A DNA stretch of 64,000 bases from Notospermus geniculatus. Lineage: Eukaryota; Nemertea; Pilidiophora; Heteronemertea; Lineidae. The position numbers and the translations under genes are program-made. This document shows positions 43,745-53,790 of this stretch, piece after piece. The notes under the pieces were generated by a model. The model ran no database searches. It had not been told where the DNA came from and saw only the letters and a program-made list of their open reading frames with translations. Within the stretch, counting starts at the first letter, position 1, and every line of letters begins with the position of its first letter. The DNA lies in NCBI GenBank assembly GCA_002633025.1, contig NMRB01000429.1, positions 188,139 through 252,138 on the forward strand, written 5' to 3'.

Positions 43745-44031
43745 CATTTTGGTTCCCTCAGTCACCGCTAGGTTGAAAGGTGACTTCGGTAGCGACCGCC
43801 ATTTTGTTGAGACTCATTATCATAATTTGGGGATTCCCTTGTCACATGTCTGACATCCTGCCAATCGGCCGTGTTGACATTTTCTGAACACGTGGATTTG
43901 TTTGGGATTCCCCATTCTAATCAGGTCATTCTGTTTCTAAAAATAGCATCGGGGCGAAAAATTCGCCCCGAAGATGGCGGCCGCTACCGAAGTCACCTTT
44001 CAACCTAGCGGTGACTGAGGGAACCAAAATG
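43745..44031. mobile_element. Mutator-like MITE with 9-bp target duplication
   Basis: 287 bp, CATTTTGGTTCCCTCAGTCA at the left and its reverse complement at the right, with arms of about 55-60 bp (through GAAAGGTGACTTCGGTAGCG). It is flanked by TACAGCCCC at 43736-43744 and 44032-44040. Long terminal repeats with a 9-bp duplication are the mark of Mutator-like elements. Confidence 0.85.
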
Positions 44032-44252
44032 TACAGCCCCACGAAAAACACTCATGTAGGCCTAGGCTAAATGTTGCTGCAAGCAGTTAAGATTTACTGT
44101 CGGCCATCCCAATTCAAAATGGGATGGACACAAGTCACATAAGAGTCAGCGCCGAATAACGTCACAGAGGGCTCGCTGAGGTCACCTCCGTGAAGAGAAT
44201 GTCCGCGCCTACCCATACAACCCTTATAAACAATGTTCTGCATTTTACCATG

Positions 44253-44771
44253 CACTGTGACCTACCAAAGAGGGTAATTTATATTACCCTCGTAAAATGG
44301 CGGCTCTCCAGTCTATCGATTTAGTCGGATTTTTGGCTCCTGTTCCTTACAAGATGTAGCTACGAAGCTGGCTTTTTGCAGGGAGGTAGAGAAAATGTTA
44401 CTCTTTCAAGTCATCTATAGCATAACATGCTGAAATCCCGATCTTTCCCGAAATTAGACGCTGAAATTTGGCGATTGGACGAGGGTTATATAAATTCAGT
44501 ATTACCTCGTATGCTTCAAATCTCCCGATTATATTACCCTCGTCAAAGTCGGCAATTTCACGGCAAAATTACTCGAATACTACCACTTACAGGGGTTCGT
44601 CACATATACTGGCGTGTTCCTGACAGTTTTATCTACAAGCACATCCATAGAGGGACTGCTAAACTCGAATAGGGAAGGAATAAGAGCAGATAAACTTACC
44701 GAATCGACAGACTGGAGAGCCGCCATTTTACGAGGGTAATATAAATTACCCTCTTTTGGTAGGTCACAGTG
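44253..44771. mobile_element. MITE, 519 bp, with about 70-bp terminal inverted repeats
   Basis: CACTGTGACCTACCAAAGAG to the matching right end GGTAGGTCACAGTG, with arms through TTACCCTCGTAAAATGGCGG. Flanked by CCATG on both sides (44248-44252, 44772-44776), a possible 5-bp target duplication. A further CCATGGT-rich inverted motif follows to about 44876. Confidence 0.85.
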
Positions 44772-44976
44772 CCATGGTGAATGGTAATTTCGCACAGTAA
44801 AAGAAGGTTTACCATGATGAAAGCCAATTATACCATGGTAAACTCTCCTTTATCATTCGAAATTACCATGGGAAAATAAAGATTTTCATAAGGGAAAGGA
44901 TCTACCCATCCCCATGATAGCCGACTTCAAAAGAGGTCATTTAACCTGGAAATCAGGCACTGAAGTGAATAATTAC

Positions 44977-45234
44977 CTTCTTTTGAAACATTTTAGCTCG
45001 TGGATACTCCACAGCTTCGTGTTTCTCCATGCATGTCCCTCGCCGGTCACTTATCTGACAGACAAGACTTCCGTGTTTCGGGATGGTTGCGAAAGTCGTA
45101 CATGTCTGGACCTTGAGACAGGCCGCACAACAAGAAATAAGTGACTTTTCTTCGTCTTGACACAATGACGGTGACCGTAAACTCCAACCTGTCACGACAA
45201 TTTGGTAAATAGCATTATTCTCCGTGACTTTCAT
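44977..45234 (-). CDS. Gene 4 exon 1: PAN-like cysteine domain
   Basis: Minus strand, 86 codons from Met at 45234; the frame is open a further 16 codons upstream (CYYFAFEMKV...), so the true start or an acceptor may lie there. The domain reads SLISCCAACLKVQTC (31-45), FATIPKHGSLVCQIS, then RRGTC and a charged tail ending MFQKK. Cys35, Cys39 and Cys59 match the C-x3-C-x(15-19)-C core of the other exons, with extra cysteines at 25, 36, 45 and 68. This is the most PAN/apple-like of the four. The donor AAGAAG|GTAATT follows in phase 0. The next long exon on this strand is gene 4 (39838), 5.1 kb downstream, so I pair them. No clear signal peptide within the exon; one may sit in an earlier exon. 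Confidence 0.6.
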
Positions 45235-45996
45235 TTCAAAAGCGAAATAGTAGCAGCTGCGGTAGAACTTAGGTTATCCCGTGGGAGGTGTGGGTTTTGA
45301 TACTTTGTGGCTACTTCGAGGCCCTTCGGCCATATTCGTGAAATTGGCCGATCACCAGTGGCATTAGAACGGCAATATCATGATGTAGAGAAGGAAAGTA
45401 CATAAAGGTAGCGGAGTCTGGCCCCAATTTGGCGAAAACTTAAGTCACGTAGTAAATGGTAGTAACATCTAGCATCTAATGAGTATTCCTATGCGGGCTG
45501 ACGTTCCGGTAAACCACAGAATCGTGAACAGGAAAGACAATTATCAGAATTGGAGAAGTCTTAACTTTGAAATGATGAAAACTTGATGGGCCGTATGCAC
45601 CAACGAAGATTATTCCCCCGCGCCTCAGCGCGGGGAGTTATAAGTGGTTCTGGTGCACGGTCCGCCAGCTCTGTATACAAACCTTCGATTCGTAAAAACT
45701 TTTTTGATCTCCAATTATTCCGTTAACACATTCAAAATAATGCCTTCTAACAGATTTGGTCACAAGGCAATTTCTAATCTATTACGTGCTTTAAAACATT
45801 CAAGCAAGCAAAGATTTTTTGGCGTCAGTGTCTGCACCACCTGGATTTCTTCGATGCCCCGTGCTGATGCGGTCATGATAACCAACCATATGGTGGGCTA
45901 TATCCGCCAAAAGTAGACAATATAATCTAAGTCATCTTCGATCTTGCAAATCTCGCAAAAAGCAGACGTTAACAAAACAAAGACGTTGAGTTCACA
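45235..45996. other. No recognisable gene
   Basis: Upstream region of gene 4. The 45644-45916 ORF has no domain content. No promoter could be placed. Confidence 0.4.
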
Positions 45997-46578
45997 GGAT
46001 TGTAGGTCAGTCATATGTTATCCCCTTCCTACCCAATGTCAAGGGTCTAAAGATATCTTCTTGATTCAACAAGGATTGTGGGTCAATCATGTGGTCTTAA
46101 CCCCTTCCCACCGAAGGAGAAAGGGTCTAATGAGGTACCTATCTTGATTCAACAAGGATTGTAGGCCAATCATGTTGTGTTAACCCCTTCCTACCAAAGG
46201 ACCAAGGGTCTAATAGGATATCTATCTTGATGCAACAAGGATTGTAGGCCAATCATGTGGTGTTAACCCTTTTCCCACCAAGGACCAAAGGGTCTAATAA
46301 GATATCTATCTTGATTCAACAAGGATTACGTAGGTCAGTCATGAGGTGTTAACCCTTTCCCACCGAAGGCCGGGGGGGGGGGTCTAATAAGATATCTATC
46401 TTGATTCACAAGGATTACGTAGGTCAGTCATGTGGTGTTGACCCCTTCCTACCGAAGGACAAACGGTCTAATGAGGTACCTATCTTGATTCAAAAAGGAT
46501 TGTAGGCCAATCATGTGGTGTTGACCCTCTCCTACCCAAGGCCAAGTGTCTAATAAGATATCTATCTTGATTCAACAA
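45997..46578 (+). repeat. Minisatellite, about 84-bp period, running into a gap
   Basis: About 6.5 imperfect copies containing CAACAAGGATTGTAGG, CCAATCATGTGGTGTTAACC and GGGTCTAATAAGATATCTAT. Copies start near 46070, 46153 and 46236. It is cut by the N-run at 46579, so the full length is unknown. Confidence 0.9.
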
Positions 46579-47371
46579 NNNNNNNNNNNNNNNNNNNNNN
46601 NNNNNNNNNNNNNNNNNNNNNNNNNNNNNNNNNNNNNNNNNNNNNNNNNNNNNNNNNNNNNNNNNNNNNNNNNNNNNNNNNNNNNNNNNNNNNNNNNNNN
46701 NNNNNNNNNNNNNNNNNNNNNNNNNNNNNNNNNNNNNNNNNNNNNNNNNNNNNNNNNNNNNNNNNNNNNNNNNNNNNNNNNNNNNNNNNNNNNNNNNNNN
46801 NNNNNNNNNNNNNNNNNNNNNNNNNNNNNNNNNNNNNNNNNNNNNNNNNNNNNNNNNNNNNNNNNNNNNNNNNNNNNNNNNNNNNNNNNNNNNNNNNNNN
46901 NNNNNNNNNNNNNNNNNNNNNNNNNNNNNNNNNNNNNNNNNNNNNNNNNNNNNNNNNNNNNNNNNNNNNNNNNNNNNNNNNNNNNNNNNNNNNNNNNNNN
47001 NNNNNNNNNNNNNNNNNNNNNNNNNNNNNNNNNNNNNNNNNNNNNNNNNNNNNNNNNNNNNNNNNNNNNNNNNNNNNNNNNNNNNNNNNNNNNNNNNNNN
47101 NNNNNNNNNNNNNNNNNNNNNNNNNNNNNNNNNNNNNNNNNNNNNNNNNNNNNNNNNNNNNNNNNNNNNNNNNNNNNNNNNNNNNNNNNNNNNNNNNNNN
47201 NNNNNNNNNNNNNNNNNNNNNNNNNNNNNNNNNNNNNNNNNNNNNNNNNNNNNNNNNNNNNNNNNNNNNNNNNNNNNNNNNNNNNNNNNNNNNNNNNNNN
47301 NNNNNNNNNNNNNNNNNNNNNNNNNNNNNNNNNNNNNNNNNNNNNNNNNNNNNNNNNNNNNNNNNNNNNNN
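46579..47371. other. Assembly gap (793 N)
   Basis: All N. Any reading frame reported across it is meaningless. Confidence 0.99.
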
Positions 47372-48325
47372 GACCCCTCAACCCCCACAGGCCCAATCTC
47401 CACTGTGTGCCCCTTTCAATAATGGTGTTTCGGGTGGAACTAGCCCTCCCTGTGGGCCCTTCTCCCACCCCTCCCGCCCTCTCTCTTCTGGCCTACAAGA
47501 ACCTGAATCATGTTCTTTGTCCTCGCGGGCCGACTGTGTGTTTGAAGAGGGTTACCTGGCACCCACCAGAAACCCGGTTCGTCTCCGTGAAGACAAATTT
47601 TTATCTGTCATTAACCTATCCTCTTCCTTTAAGTCCACCACACTCCAACTGGAAGTCCTTTCCAGAGGAGCCAACTTCTTCCCTGTCCCTAAACAGGTTA
47701 ATGAGGTCCAGGCACATTTGGACATGGCGGCATGGCAACGCCGGGTCAGGTTGGCAGAATTCTTTTCTGACAAGTCTGACACAGAACAGGAGCGTGTCCC
47801 GGACCCCTTCAAACCTAAATCTAACTGGAACCCGCCACGCCGCTGCCGGTATACAGAGGGTTTTCTCAAGGCGGTCGAGACGAATTTTTTCGAGGACCTT
47901 GAAGCAGGGAAGAAGTTCCATAATAACCTCCCCTCAGATGAACGCCAAGTCCTCAGGGAGCTTTCTGATAATCATGACATTATCATCAAGGAGGCAGACA
48001 AAGGCTCGATACGGACAGATATATCAATGAGGGCCTCAGGCAACTCAGTGATATGGCTACCTATAGGCCCCTTGTTTCTGACCCCTTCGCAGATTTTGAA
48101 GGCCAACTCACCCAGATGGATAATCAGGCCGATAGTAACGGAACCCTCTCTGATACCATGGCGGAATACGCGATTCCAAAAAACCATAAACTTGCTAGGT
48201 TCTATCTTCTCCCAAAGGTTCATAAGCCCGGGGTCCCAGGTCGTCCAGTAGTTTCTTGTTCAGGTTCTGTGAGAAAGTCTCCGAGATTGTGGACCATTTT
48301 CTTAATAAAGTCACAAAATGCGCCC
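47372..48325 (+). pseudogene. Penelope-like reverse transcriptase, N-terminal half, broken
   Basis: After the gap one frame reads a Pro/Ser-rich leader, then SRGANFFPVPKQVNEVQAHL, RRVRLAEFF, SNWNPPRR, LPSDERQVLRELSDNHD and IIIKEADKG, the conserved N-terminal region of Penelope-like reverse transcriptases. Just after KEADKG the frame shifts (a stretch equivalent to the GxVVV-LD step is lost). It resumes in another frame with MATYRPLVSDP, IPKNHKLARFYLLPKVHKPG and PGRPVVSCSGS, the RT1-RT2 region, and shifts again into CEKVSEIVDHFLNK near 48290. The catalytic YADD region is absent. A dead, 3'-truncated element. Confidence 0.85.
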
Positions 48326-48678
48326 TACCCTCATTTTGAACTAAGTCAGATTAACCCTGCCCTCATTTTGGAATAAGTCAATTTTACCCTGCCCTCATTT
48401 TGAAATATGTCAAATGCACCCTGCCCATTTTTGAAGTAGGCCCAGAGATTATGCAATCTACCATTACGGTGCATTTGGATAGGACAAACATTGTAGATTG
48501 GTTGATCTGATACACTTGAACCAAGGCTCATGAGATTTTTTTCAAGTGTCGTACTGAATTTCTGTTCGGACGCAGAGGTCTACACTCAAAATGTGCCCTC
48601 TTTCAAACTTCTGCTTTGGACTGAGTGCCCTTTTCAATCACAAAGGTGACCCTCTTTCAGAAAAGCGCCCTGCCCTTC

Positions 48679-48936
48679 TTAAAGCCTCACTGTATTGAAT
48701 TTTACGATATTTTCAAAGTGTTAGGAGAATGCAGGTATAGGTCTCATAGCCTCTTGAAGGTCCCCAAAATACTTGCCTGATACATATTTCAAAGAATCAA
48801 GTCCTAGTTTTCAGCACACATTGAAAAAACTGAAGGCAGAGCTCTAATGTATTCAGATAGAGCACAGTACATTTTACACTAAACTAACGTCGGAGGACGT
48901 AAGCACTTTCTGGATTCAATACAGTGCGGCTTTAAA
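48679..48936. repeat. MITE family D, copy 2 (inverted relative to copy 1)
   Basis: TTAAAGCCTCACTGTATTGA to TCAATACAGTGCGGCTTTAA, about 258 bp; see 2250-2508. Confidence 0.75.
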
Positions 48937-49623
48937 TTCTAGCTAGGGGTCTGTAATGCACAGTATTGAATACTTTCAAATCTTTGGCTATTGAATCATG
49001 CAATCATTTTGTATCTCTGTTGTATCGGTGGAGGGGGGAAATATAGAAATGATGTCAAGACAATTGTGAAAAGGATCCGTCCATCTATCAATTAATTCAT
49101 TCAAAGGACCTGATAAGAAGATGTCAGATGATTCTTCAAAAGAATCAAGGATATCAATAGGCCTATAGTTGATATCTGAGAATAGAAAATGCGCAAGAGA
49201 AGCGTAGGAGATGAAAGTAAATGAAATGGTCCATGGACCATGTGCTCACCTGTGAATGTACCAGAAGAAAATCGACAAATGTTGAATCGAAATGCTCCAG
49301 GGCAAGCCTTGGCTCCAGGGTAATGTGATCAAAATTTGTCATACAATGCATGTATAAGAACATTCTACATCCCACGTGCAACTGCTATTGTTAAAGACGA
49401 AATTTAAAAGTATGGGTGTCCAAGCCAAGAATCGAATCAGACCGAAACTTGGTGTCATCAAGGAACATGTACAAAGTTTCAGGCCAATTGCCTCAGCGGC
49501 TACAAAACCTGCCGTCAAATTGCAATATTTTGAACTTTGACCTGCATGACCTTTTGTAAACCTACCTTGGAAATATCACGGACCGTTTACATTTACTTGA
49601 TTGATGAAACTCCAAAGCTTTTC
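48937..49623. other. No recognisable gene
   Basis: 49212-49250 (GGTCCATGGACCATGTGCTC) recurs inverted at 58008-58047, so partly repeat. 3' flank of gene 5. Confidence 0.4.
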
Positions 49624-50613
49624 TTAGAAGAACCAGCCAGTTGATATCTTATACACCACAAGAGAGCTCTTGGTATCGTCGCTCATCAGAATCAGCTGCC
49701 TATGGCTATCCACAACTGGGAAGACCCGTGTCCCTTTTTTTAGATGAAGTAAAACTCGGCCGGTATCAATCGGAGAAGAACCGTTACGACAATTTGACAG
49801 ACGAACAGAAATAATCCGATTGAAGTTGGACACAAAAAGCAACCGCATCCCGACGTCATCAAAAACAAGTCGGTCCAATATCGAACTTATCAATTTTAAC
49901 TCGTAGGTTATTCTTTTGCGGTAATTAAACATCTTCAGGCTTTGCTCAATGAACACCTTATCAACGTAAATTAGGCTTCGAGCTGTAAATATATCCCTGG
50001 TGAAGGGATTTATAGTCGAGTCAATGCGCCACATAAAGTTTTTCATCCACTTGTTCTCTTTTGAATAATAATGATAAATCCCACTTATCACGTGACGTGA
50101 AGCACGTAACTTGCCGGCCACGATGTGATAGTCGAGTAAATTAACATCCAGTTTTTTCATAACATGTGTTGTTCTTACGAACACCACGAGCATGTGACCG
50201 TTGTACATATCTTCTTCACCTTCATAAACCCAGATATAGTCATAATAACCAAGATGAATGTTGGAAAGTCGTGGTAAATGACCAAACACTGTCCCGTTGA
50301 GTGTCAATATCCTCCAATAATCATGCTGCTGAAAAAAGCATGTGATCATGTTGCCGACTACTTGTATTTTTTTAATGTAGCCTTCTACCGTGAAAAGCCT
50401 CTTAACAGTGTAGTGGATAGACCTGTTCTTCTGCACTACTTCAGATGTGTAGCTCACGCAAACAACTCTGTGCTGATTCGAAAAACACAAGATTATTTCT
50501 TTTGTTGTATATGAATAGTGTAGGTGTATCCTATTAAAATTCTTGGTTCCCATACGTGGTAACGGTAACTTTTCTTGACGCTCTATAAGTTGACCATTTT
50601 TCCCGATATTTTG
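49624..50613 (-). CDS. Gene 5 long exon: about 329-residue propeller-like domain
   Basis: Minus strand, 329 codons plus stop. A TAA lies directly before the only nearby Met, and GTTCTTTTTCAG gives a strong phase-0 acceptor ending at 50614, so the exon starts QNIGKNGQLIERQEKLPLPR. LPLPRM occupies the family's early proline-basic position. Repeated strand pairs are very regular here (KEIILCFSNQHRVVCVSY, GYIKKIQVVGNMITCFFQQ, YWRILTLNGTVFGHL, HMLVVFVRTTHVMKKLDV, DRLVFDDVGMRLLFVSNF, NRIISVRL, RQLILMSDDTKSSLVVYKI), the best evidence that the family folds as a beta-propeller of about six or seven blades. It has four cysteines, no helix-rich part and no transmembrane segment. It joins the PAN-like exon ending at 52947 across a 2.3-kb intron. 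Function unknown. Confidence 0.75.
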   Translation of the reverse strand, partial: QNIGKNGQLIERQEKLPLPRMGTKNFNRIHLHYSYTTKEIILCFSNQHRVVCVSYTSEVVQKNRSIHYTVKRLFTVEGYIKKIQVVGNMITCFFQQHDYWRILTLNGTVFGHLPRLSNIHLGYYDYIWVYEGEEDMYNGHMLVVFVRTTHVMKKLDVNLLDYHIVAGKLRASRHVISGIYHYYSKENKWMKNFMWRIDSTINPFTRDIFTARSLIYVDKVFIEQSLKMFNYRKRITYELKLISSILDRLVFDDVGMRLLFVSNFNRIISVRLSNCRNGSSPIDTGRVLLHLKKGTRVFPVVDSHRQLILMSDDTKSSLVVYKISTGWFF

Positions 50614-50949
50614 CTGAAAAAGAACTGCCCACATTTAACGGTAACGATATTGCAGCCGATTTGAAAATTTTGTATGGTAATCTGGTCATGGAGGTGCGCT
50701 ACAATAATTATCACACACATCGTCAATGTTCATATAATTCCTGCACATAGTCGCTGCCCAAAAACAGTCTTTTGAAGTCAGCGCGGCAGGTTGGAAATTG
50801 GGTCAACGTTTTGTGCCTCCTTCTATTTCTAGCATCTTTATCATGTCGTACAGTTTCACGTATGATGCAGCATAATATTCCATCTCTCAAACTATGCAAA
50901 GACATGTTTTTTCGTCCTACTGCCCAAGTAAGAGTCCAATTTTTAGCTC

Positions 50950-51850
50950 ATCTGTGAGCTAGTCATGACGTGATGTCCGTCTTCCATCTTTGTCATGTTT
51001 GTCGTCGTCCGTCGTAGGTCAGACTTCAAATGTGGGCGCGAGGCAGCTGTGCTTCAGAAATTTGTCATTGGCCCATCGCTCGTTAACTACCGCAGCTTGA
51101 ATGTTCTGAATTGAACAAACACCGGCATGCATCCAGGTAGCATATATGTGTCGGCCTACAGCAAAATTTCAGCGTGATCGGACTTCAAATAAAGACTGCT
51201 GCCAAGCAGCCATCTTGGAAAATGGAACTTTGACGTGTGTGACCTAGAAAAGTGGGCCAACTTGAAAACCCGCAATACCTATGATAAAAATTTGGTGACG
51301 ACCCGTTCAATAGTAAGTTACTTATTGCACATTTCAAATAGAGCCATCTGGCGACTTTTTATGAACTACAGTGCATCCATCCAGTTTGTAACGTCATGGT
51401 CAACCACTGGGGCTACTTACTTCAAACTTCACGCACATGTAACGTATATGTACATAAGGGTCATAGGTCTCCACAAACCACTCTTAATGGAAATACAATT
51501 GTCCATTCCGCCACCAGGAGGCCAAAAGTGAAAACGTTTTACACGTAAGTGCCGTTTAACCTTAAGCGTTTGTCGGATCCTCACCAAATTTTTATCTACT
51601 AGGTACATGTACGTATAATAAGGATGCTAGTGCATATGGGTCTTTGCTTTGACCTCTTTTTCAAGGTCACCAAAATACAAAATTCTGCCGTTAGCAGGCA
51701 CATTTCGTTGCTATTTGACTTGGAGTTTTCTAATTTGCTGAGATGATGTACAACAAATTTAGGCTCCAACGGACTTCATATGTGGCCGCCAGGCAGCCAT
51801 CTTGGAAAATGCTATTGCCCATATTTCATATACTGTTAAGGTACCTTCAA
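50950..51850 (+). repeat. Interspersed repeat with AGGCAGCCATCTTGG motif
   Basis: TTTGTCGTCGTCCGTCG opens the stretch. The block CAAGCAGCCATCTTGGAAAA (about 51205) recurs as CAGGCAGCCATCTTGGAAAA (about 51790), each preceded by GGACTTCA(A/T)AT. Several similar spaced phrases suggest an old internally repeated element. It lies in the gene 5 intron. Confidence 0.45.
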
Positions 51851-52048
51851 TGCATTCGGCAATAAATTTTGGCTAGAAAAATATAATGCATTAACCGCTT
51901 AATATCCTCAACCTTCCGGTGTTCTTTTTTCATATAATTATTATTTTGGCGTCCGAATTCGACAGCCGTAGCACAAAAGACAGATTTGGGATTCGGATTC
52001 CGAGTCCGAATTCGGAAATGTTTCTTTTAAAGGACTTTTATCGGCGCG

Positions 52049-52852
52049 GACACATTGGGTGAGGTCAGAATTCTGTGTATGTTATGTGTTATGAGTTAGT
52101 GTTACAGATCTGACAATTTCAACATTTACCACAGCCCCTTCAACACTGTTGAAAAGGGGTTGTGGTTAGCAGCCTGGTAACAGCCCGTTTACAGGATGCT
52201 AACATCCTGTTAACAGGCTGCTAACAGCCTGTTAAGATGAAAATCGTTAACCAACTCATCCAGCTGCTCCTGTGTGAGTCTTATGTGTCTCTCTGAAGGC
52301 TCATTACTTTTGGCAGGCTCTTGGACAAAGTTTTCACCCCTTTCCAGAGCAAACATCTTCTTGAACACAGTTTATCAAAACAAAGATGGTTGTAACACTA
52401 ACATGAGAAATCCTGACCTCTTGACGGTGTTACAGATTCTTAACCACTAAGTGGTTAAAATTTCTAAAATCTATGGGAATGTCTGCATATTTTAACAAGT
52501 GTGTTCAAAATGAAGAGGGGTCTCTTCGAAGCAATTTAGTAAAAACCCCAGCTTATTTCATCAAGAATTACCAAAGTTATAAAGAAATTTGGTTTAACAG
52601 ATTTCAGTCCACCTTGATTGAATTAACACCGCCTGTTACACGCCTGTTACAGTTCTGTTAGACTTAACATGTCCTGTAACAGGAGCTGTTAAAATAGATC
52701 TATTTAAACAGATCTGTAACACTAACAGCCATGTTACTTGCCTGTTTGTCGCGAGGTCAGAATTGGTGGTAAATGTTACATATCTGTAACAGATCTTTAA
52801 CATTGACACATAACACATAACATACACAGAATTCTGACCTCACCCATTGTGT
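52049..52852. repeat. Inverted-repeat element, 0.8 kb, in gene 5 intron
   Basis: The ends ACACATTGGGTGAGGTCAGA and, reversed, ACACAATGGGTGAGGTCAGA continue through ATTCTGTGTATGTTATGTGT. The interior is dominated by short AACAG / CTGTTA words (52150-52240 and 52630-52730) that fold on themselves. Confidence 0.85.
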
Positions 52853-52946
52853 AATTTGGCATCAAATTTCAGAAAACCATGATTCATTGCTCAAGCTCCC
52901 TACAGTATACATGTAAGTGTTTTTTATGGTGTAACTGACGTCTCAC

Positions 52947-53315
52947 CTTCAGGGCCATCAACCGTTTGCTGAGTTTCATTGGAACGTCTTGCTTGCATAA
53001 TTCCCTTGAGGAATACTCTTGCTGCAGGAAGCAAGTGCCCCTGTCAAGGTCATAAATAAAAGCTGATGACCTGTGAAACAAGCACAAATTTGAACAGTAT
53101 AATATGGATCGTATATAAAATCCAGACGTGTATAAGGTTTCGTGGAATGTCGTAATGTGTACGTTCACATATGTCGCGTGGTATTGCCTTTTTCCGACGT
53201 ATATTGGATACTTGAACTCGCATGGCAGCACACCGAGCCCTCTTTCCTTGGGAAATCGGCAGTGTGCCATCTTCGACGGCAGATTGCATTTGGAGTCTTC
53301 TGATGGAAAATTCAA
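52947..53315 (-). CDS. Gene 5 exon 1: PAN-like cysteine domain
   Basis: Minus strand. The frame is open from 53315 to a donor CTGAAG|GTGAGA after 123 codons (phase 0). The first 35-40 codons may not be exon, since no signal peptide is visible and a start or acceptor could lie inside. The domain reads GKRQYHATY, FHETLYTSG, then SILYCSNLCLF with Cys74 and Cys78, FIYDLDRGTCFLQ with Cys95, and a tail to RLMALK. R-x-YH-x-Y, TLY, S-[LI]-L-x-C-S-x2-C and F-x-[YL]-D-x3-(x)-C align without gaps or with one gap to gene 2 exon 1. This is good evidence of common origin even though the joined long exons no longer align. PAN/apple modules are extracellular binding domains; the specific role is unknown. Confidence 0.65.
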
Positions 53316-53377
53316 GGGTAGTCTCCTCAGCGAGTGTTCAAATACACATCACAGAAGCATGGTTAGGCCCGGTGTTA

Positions 53378-53541
53378 TATCTGCCAGTATTTCTGTGGGT
53401 GAGTGTGTCCCCTTATTGTTTGGGAAACGCTGGCAGATAGATCGACATGTTTCTCTGTGTGTCGTCTATTGTCAAGTCGCCCCTTATTCCGTCAGACAAT
53501 AGGAGGGGAACACTCACAGATGGGGAACATCGGCAGATGTT
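53378..53541. repeat. Inverted repeat, about 164 bp
   Basis: ATATCTGCCAGTATTTCTGT and GTGAGTGTGTCCCCTTATTG pair with CAATAGGAGGGGAACACTCA and ACATCGGCAGATGT. Related GGGAACACT words occur at 3320-3420. Confidence 0.6.
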
Positions 53542-53699
53542 ACACCGGCTGCGAATTTTCCTGAACCTTTCAGCAATTGTGTTCAGTAAAAAGAAAATCA
53601 CAGGAGGAGAAGTCCAAAGAAAAAGAAAGCAGAAAAATTTACAAAAATGATGATAAACAGGATGTCAATTTCCAGAAAAATGTCGGGAGGAGAAGTAGT

Positions 53700-53790
53700 G
53701 GAAAAAATCCGCCCCTAGCTGAGAGTCGATCTCGAGACCTGCGGATTATTAGGCAAACGCTCTACCAAGGCAGCCGGCAGCGATAGGATT
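53700..53790 (-). repeat. tRNA-derived pseudogene or SINE head
   Basis: Minus strand: CTTGGTAGAGCGTTTGCCTA (A-box TGGTAGAGCG), an anticodon-loop-like CCTAATAATCC, then GGTCTCGAGATCGACTC as a degenerate T-arm. No intact acceptor stem was found. Confidence 0.5.

Larger units (their letters stand above)
39839..44976 (-). other. Predicted gene 4 intron, 5.1 kb, packed with foldback elements
   Basis: Runs between the gene 4 donor (AAGAAG|GTAATT) and acceptor. 39850-42080 has no exon that I can support; ORFs at 39753-40384 lack domains. The rest is made of the inverted-repeat elements listed separately. Confidence 0.5.

Noticed and set aside
46480-48030. Long open frames of 298-494 codons over 46.5-48.0 kb, and one of 305 codons at 58.7-59.65 kb
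   Set aside because: They are mostly N-runs read as unknown residues; no coding evidence.
52884-53315. Independent single-exon gene
   Set aside because: The frame after 52947 is past a good GT donor, and the domain matches the other PAN-like exons, so I treat it as exon 1 of gene 5.
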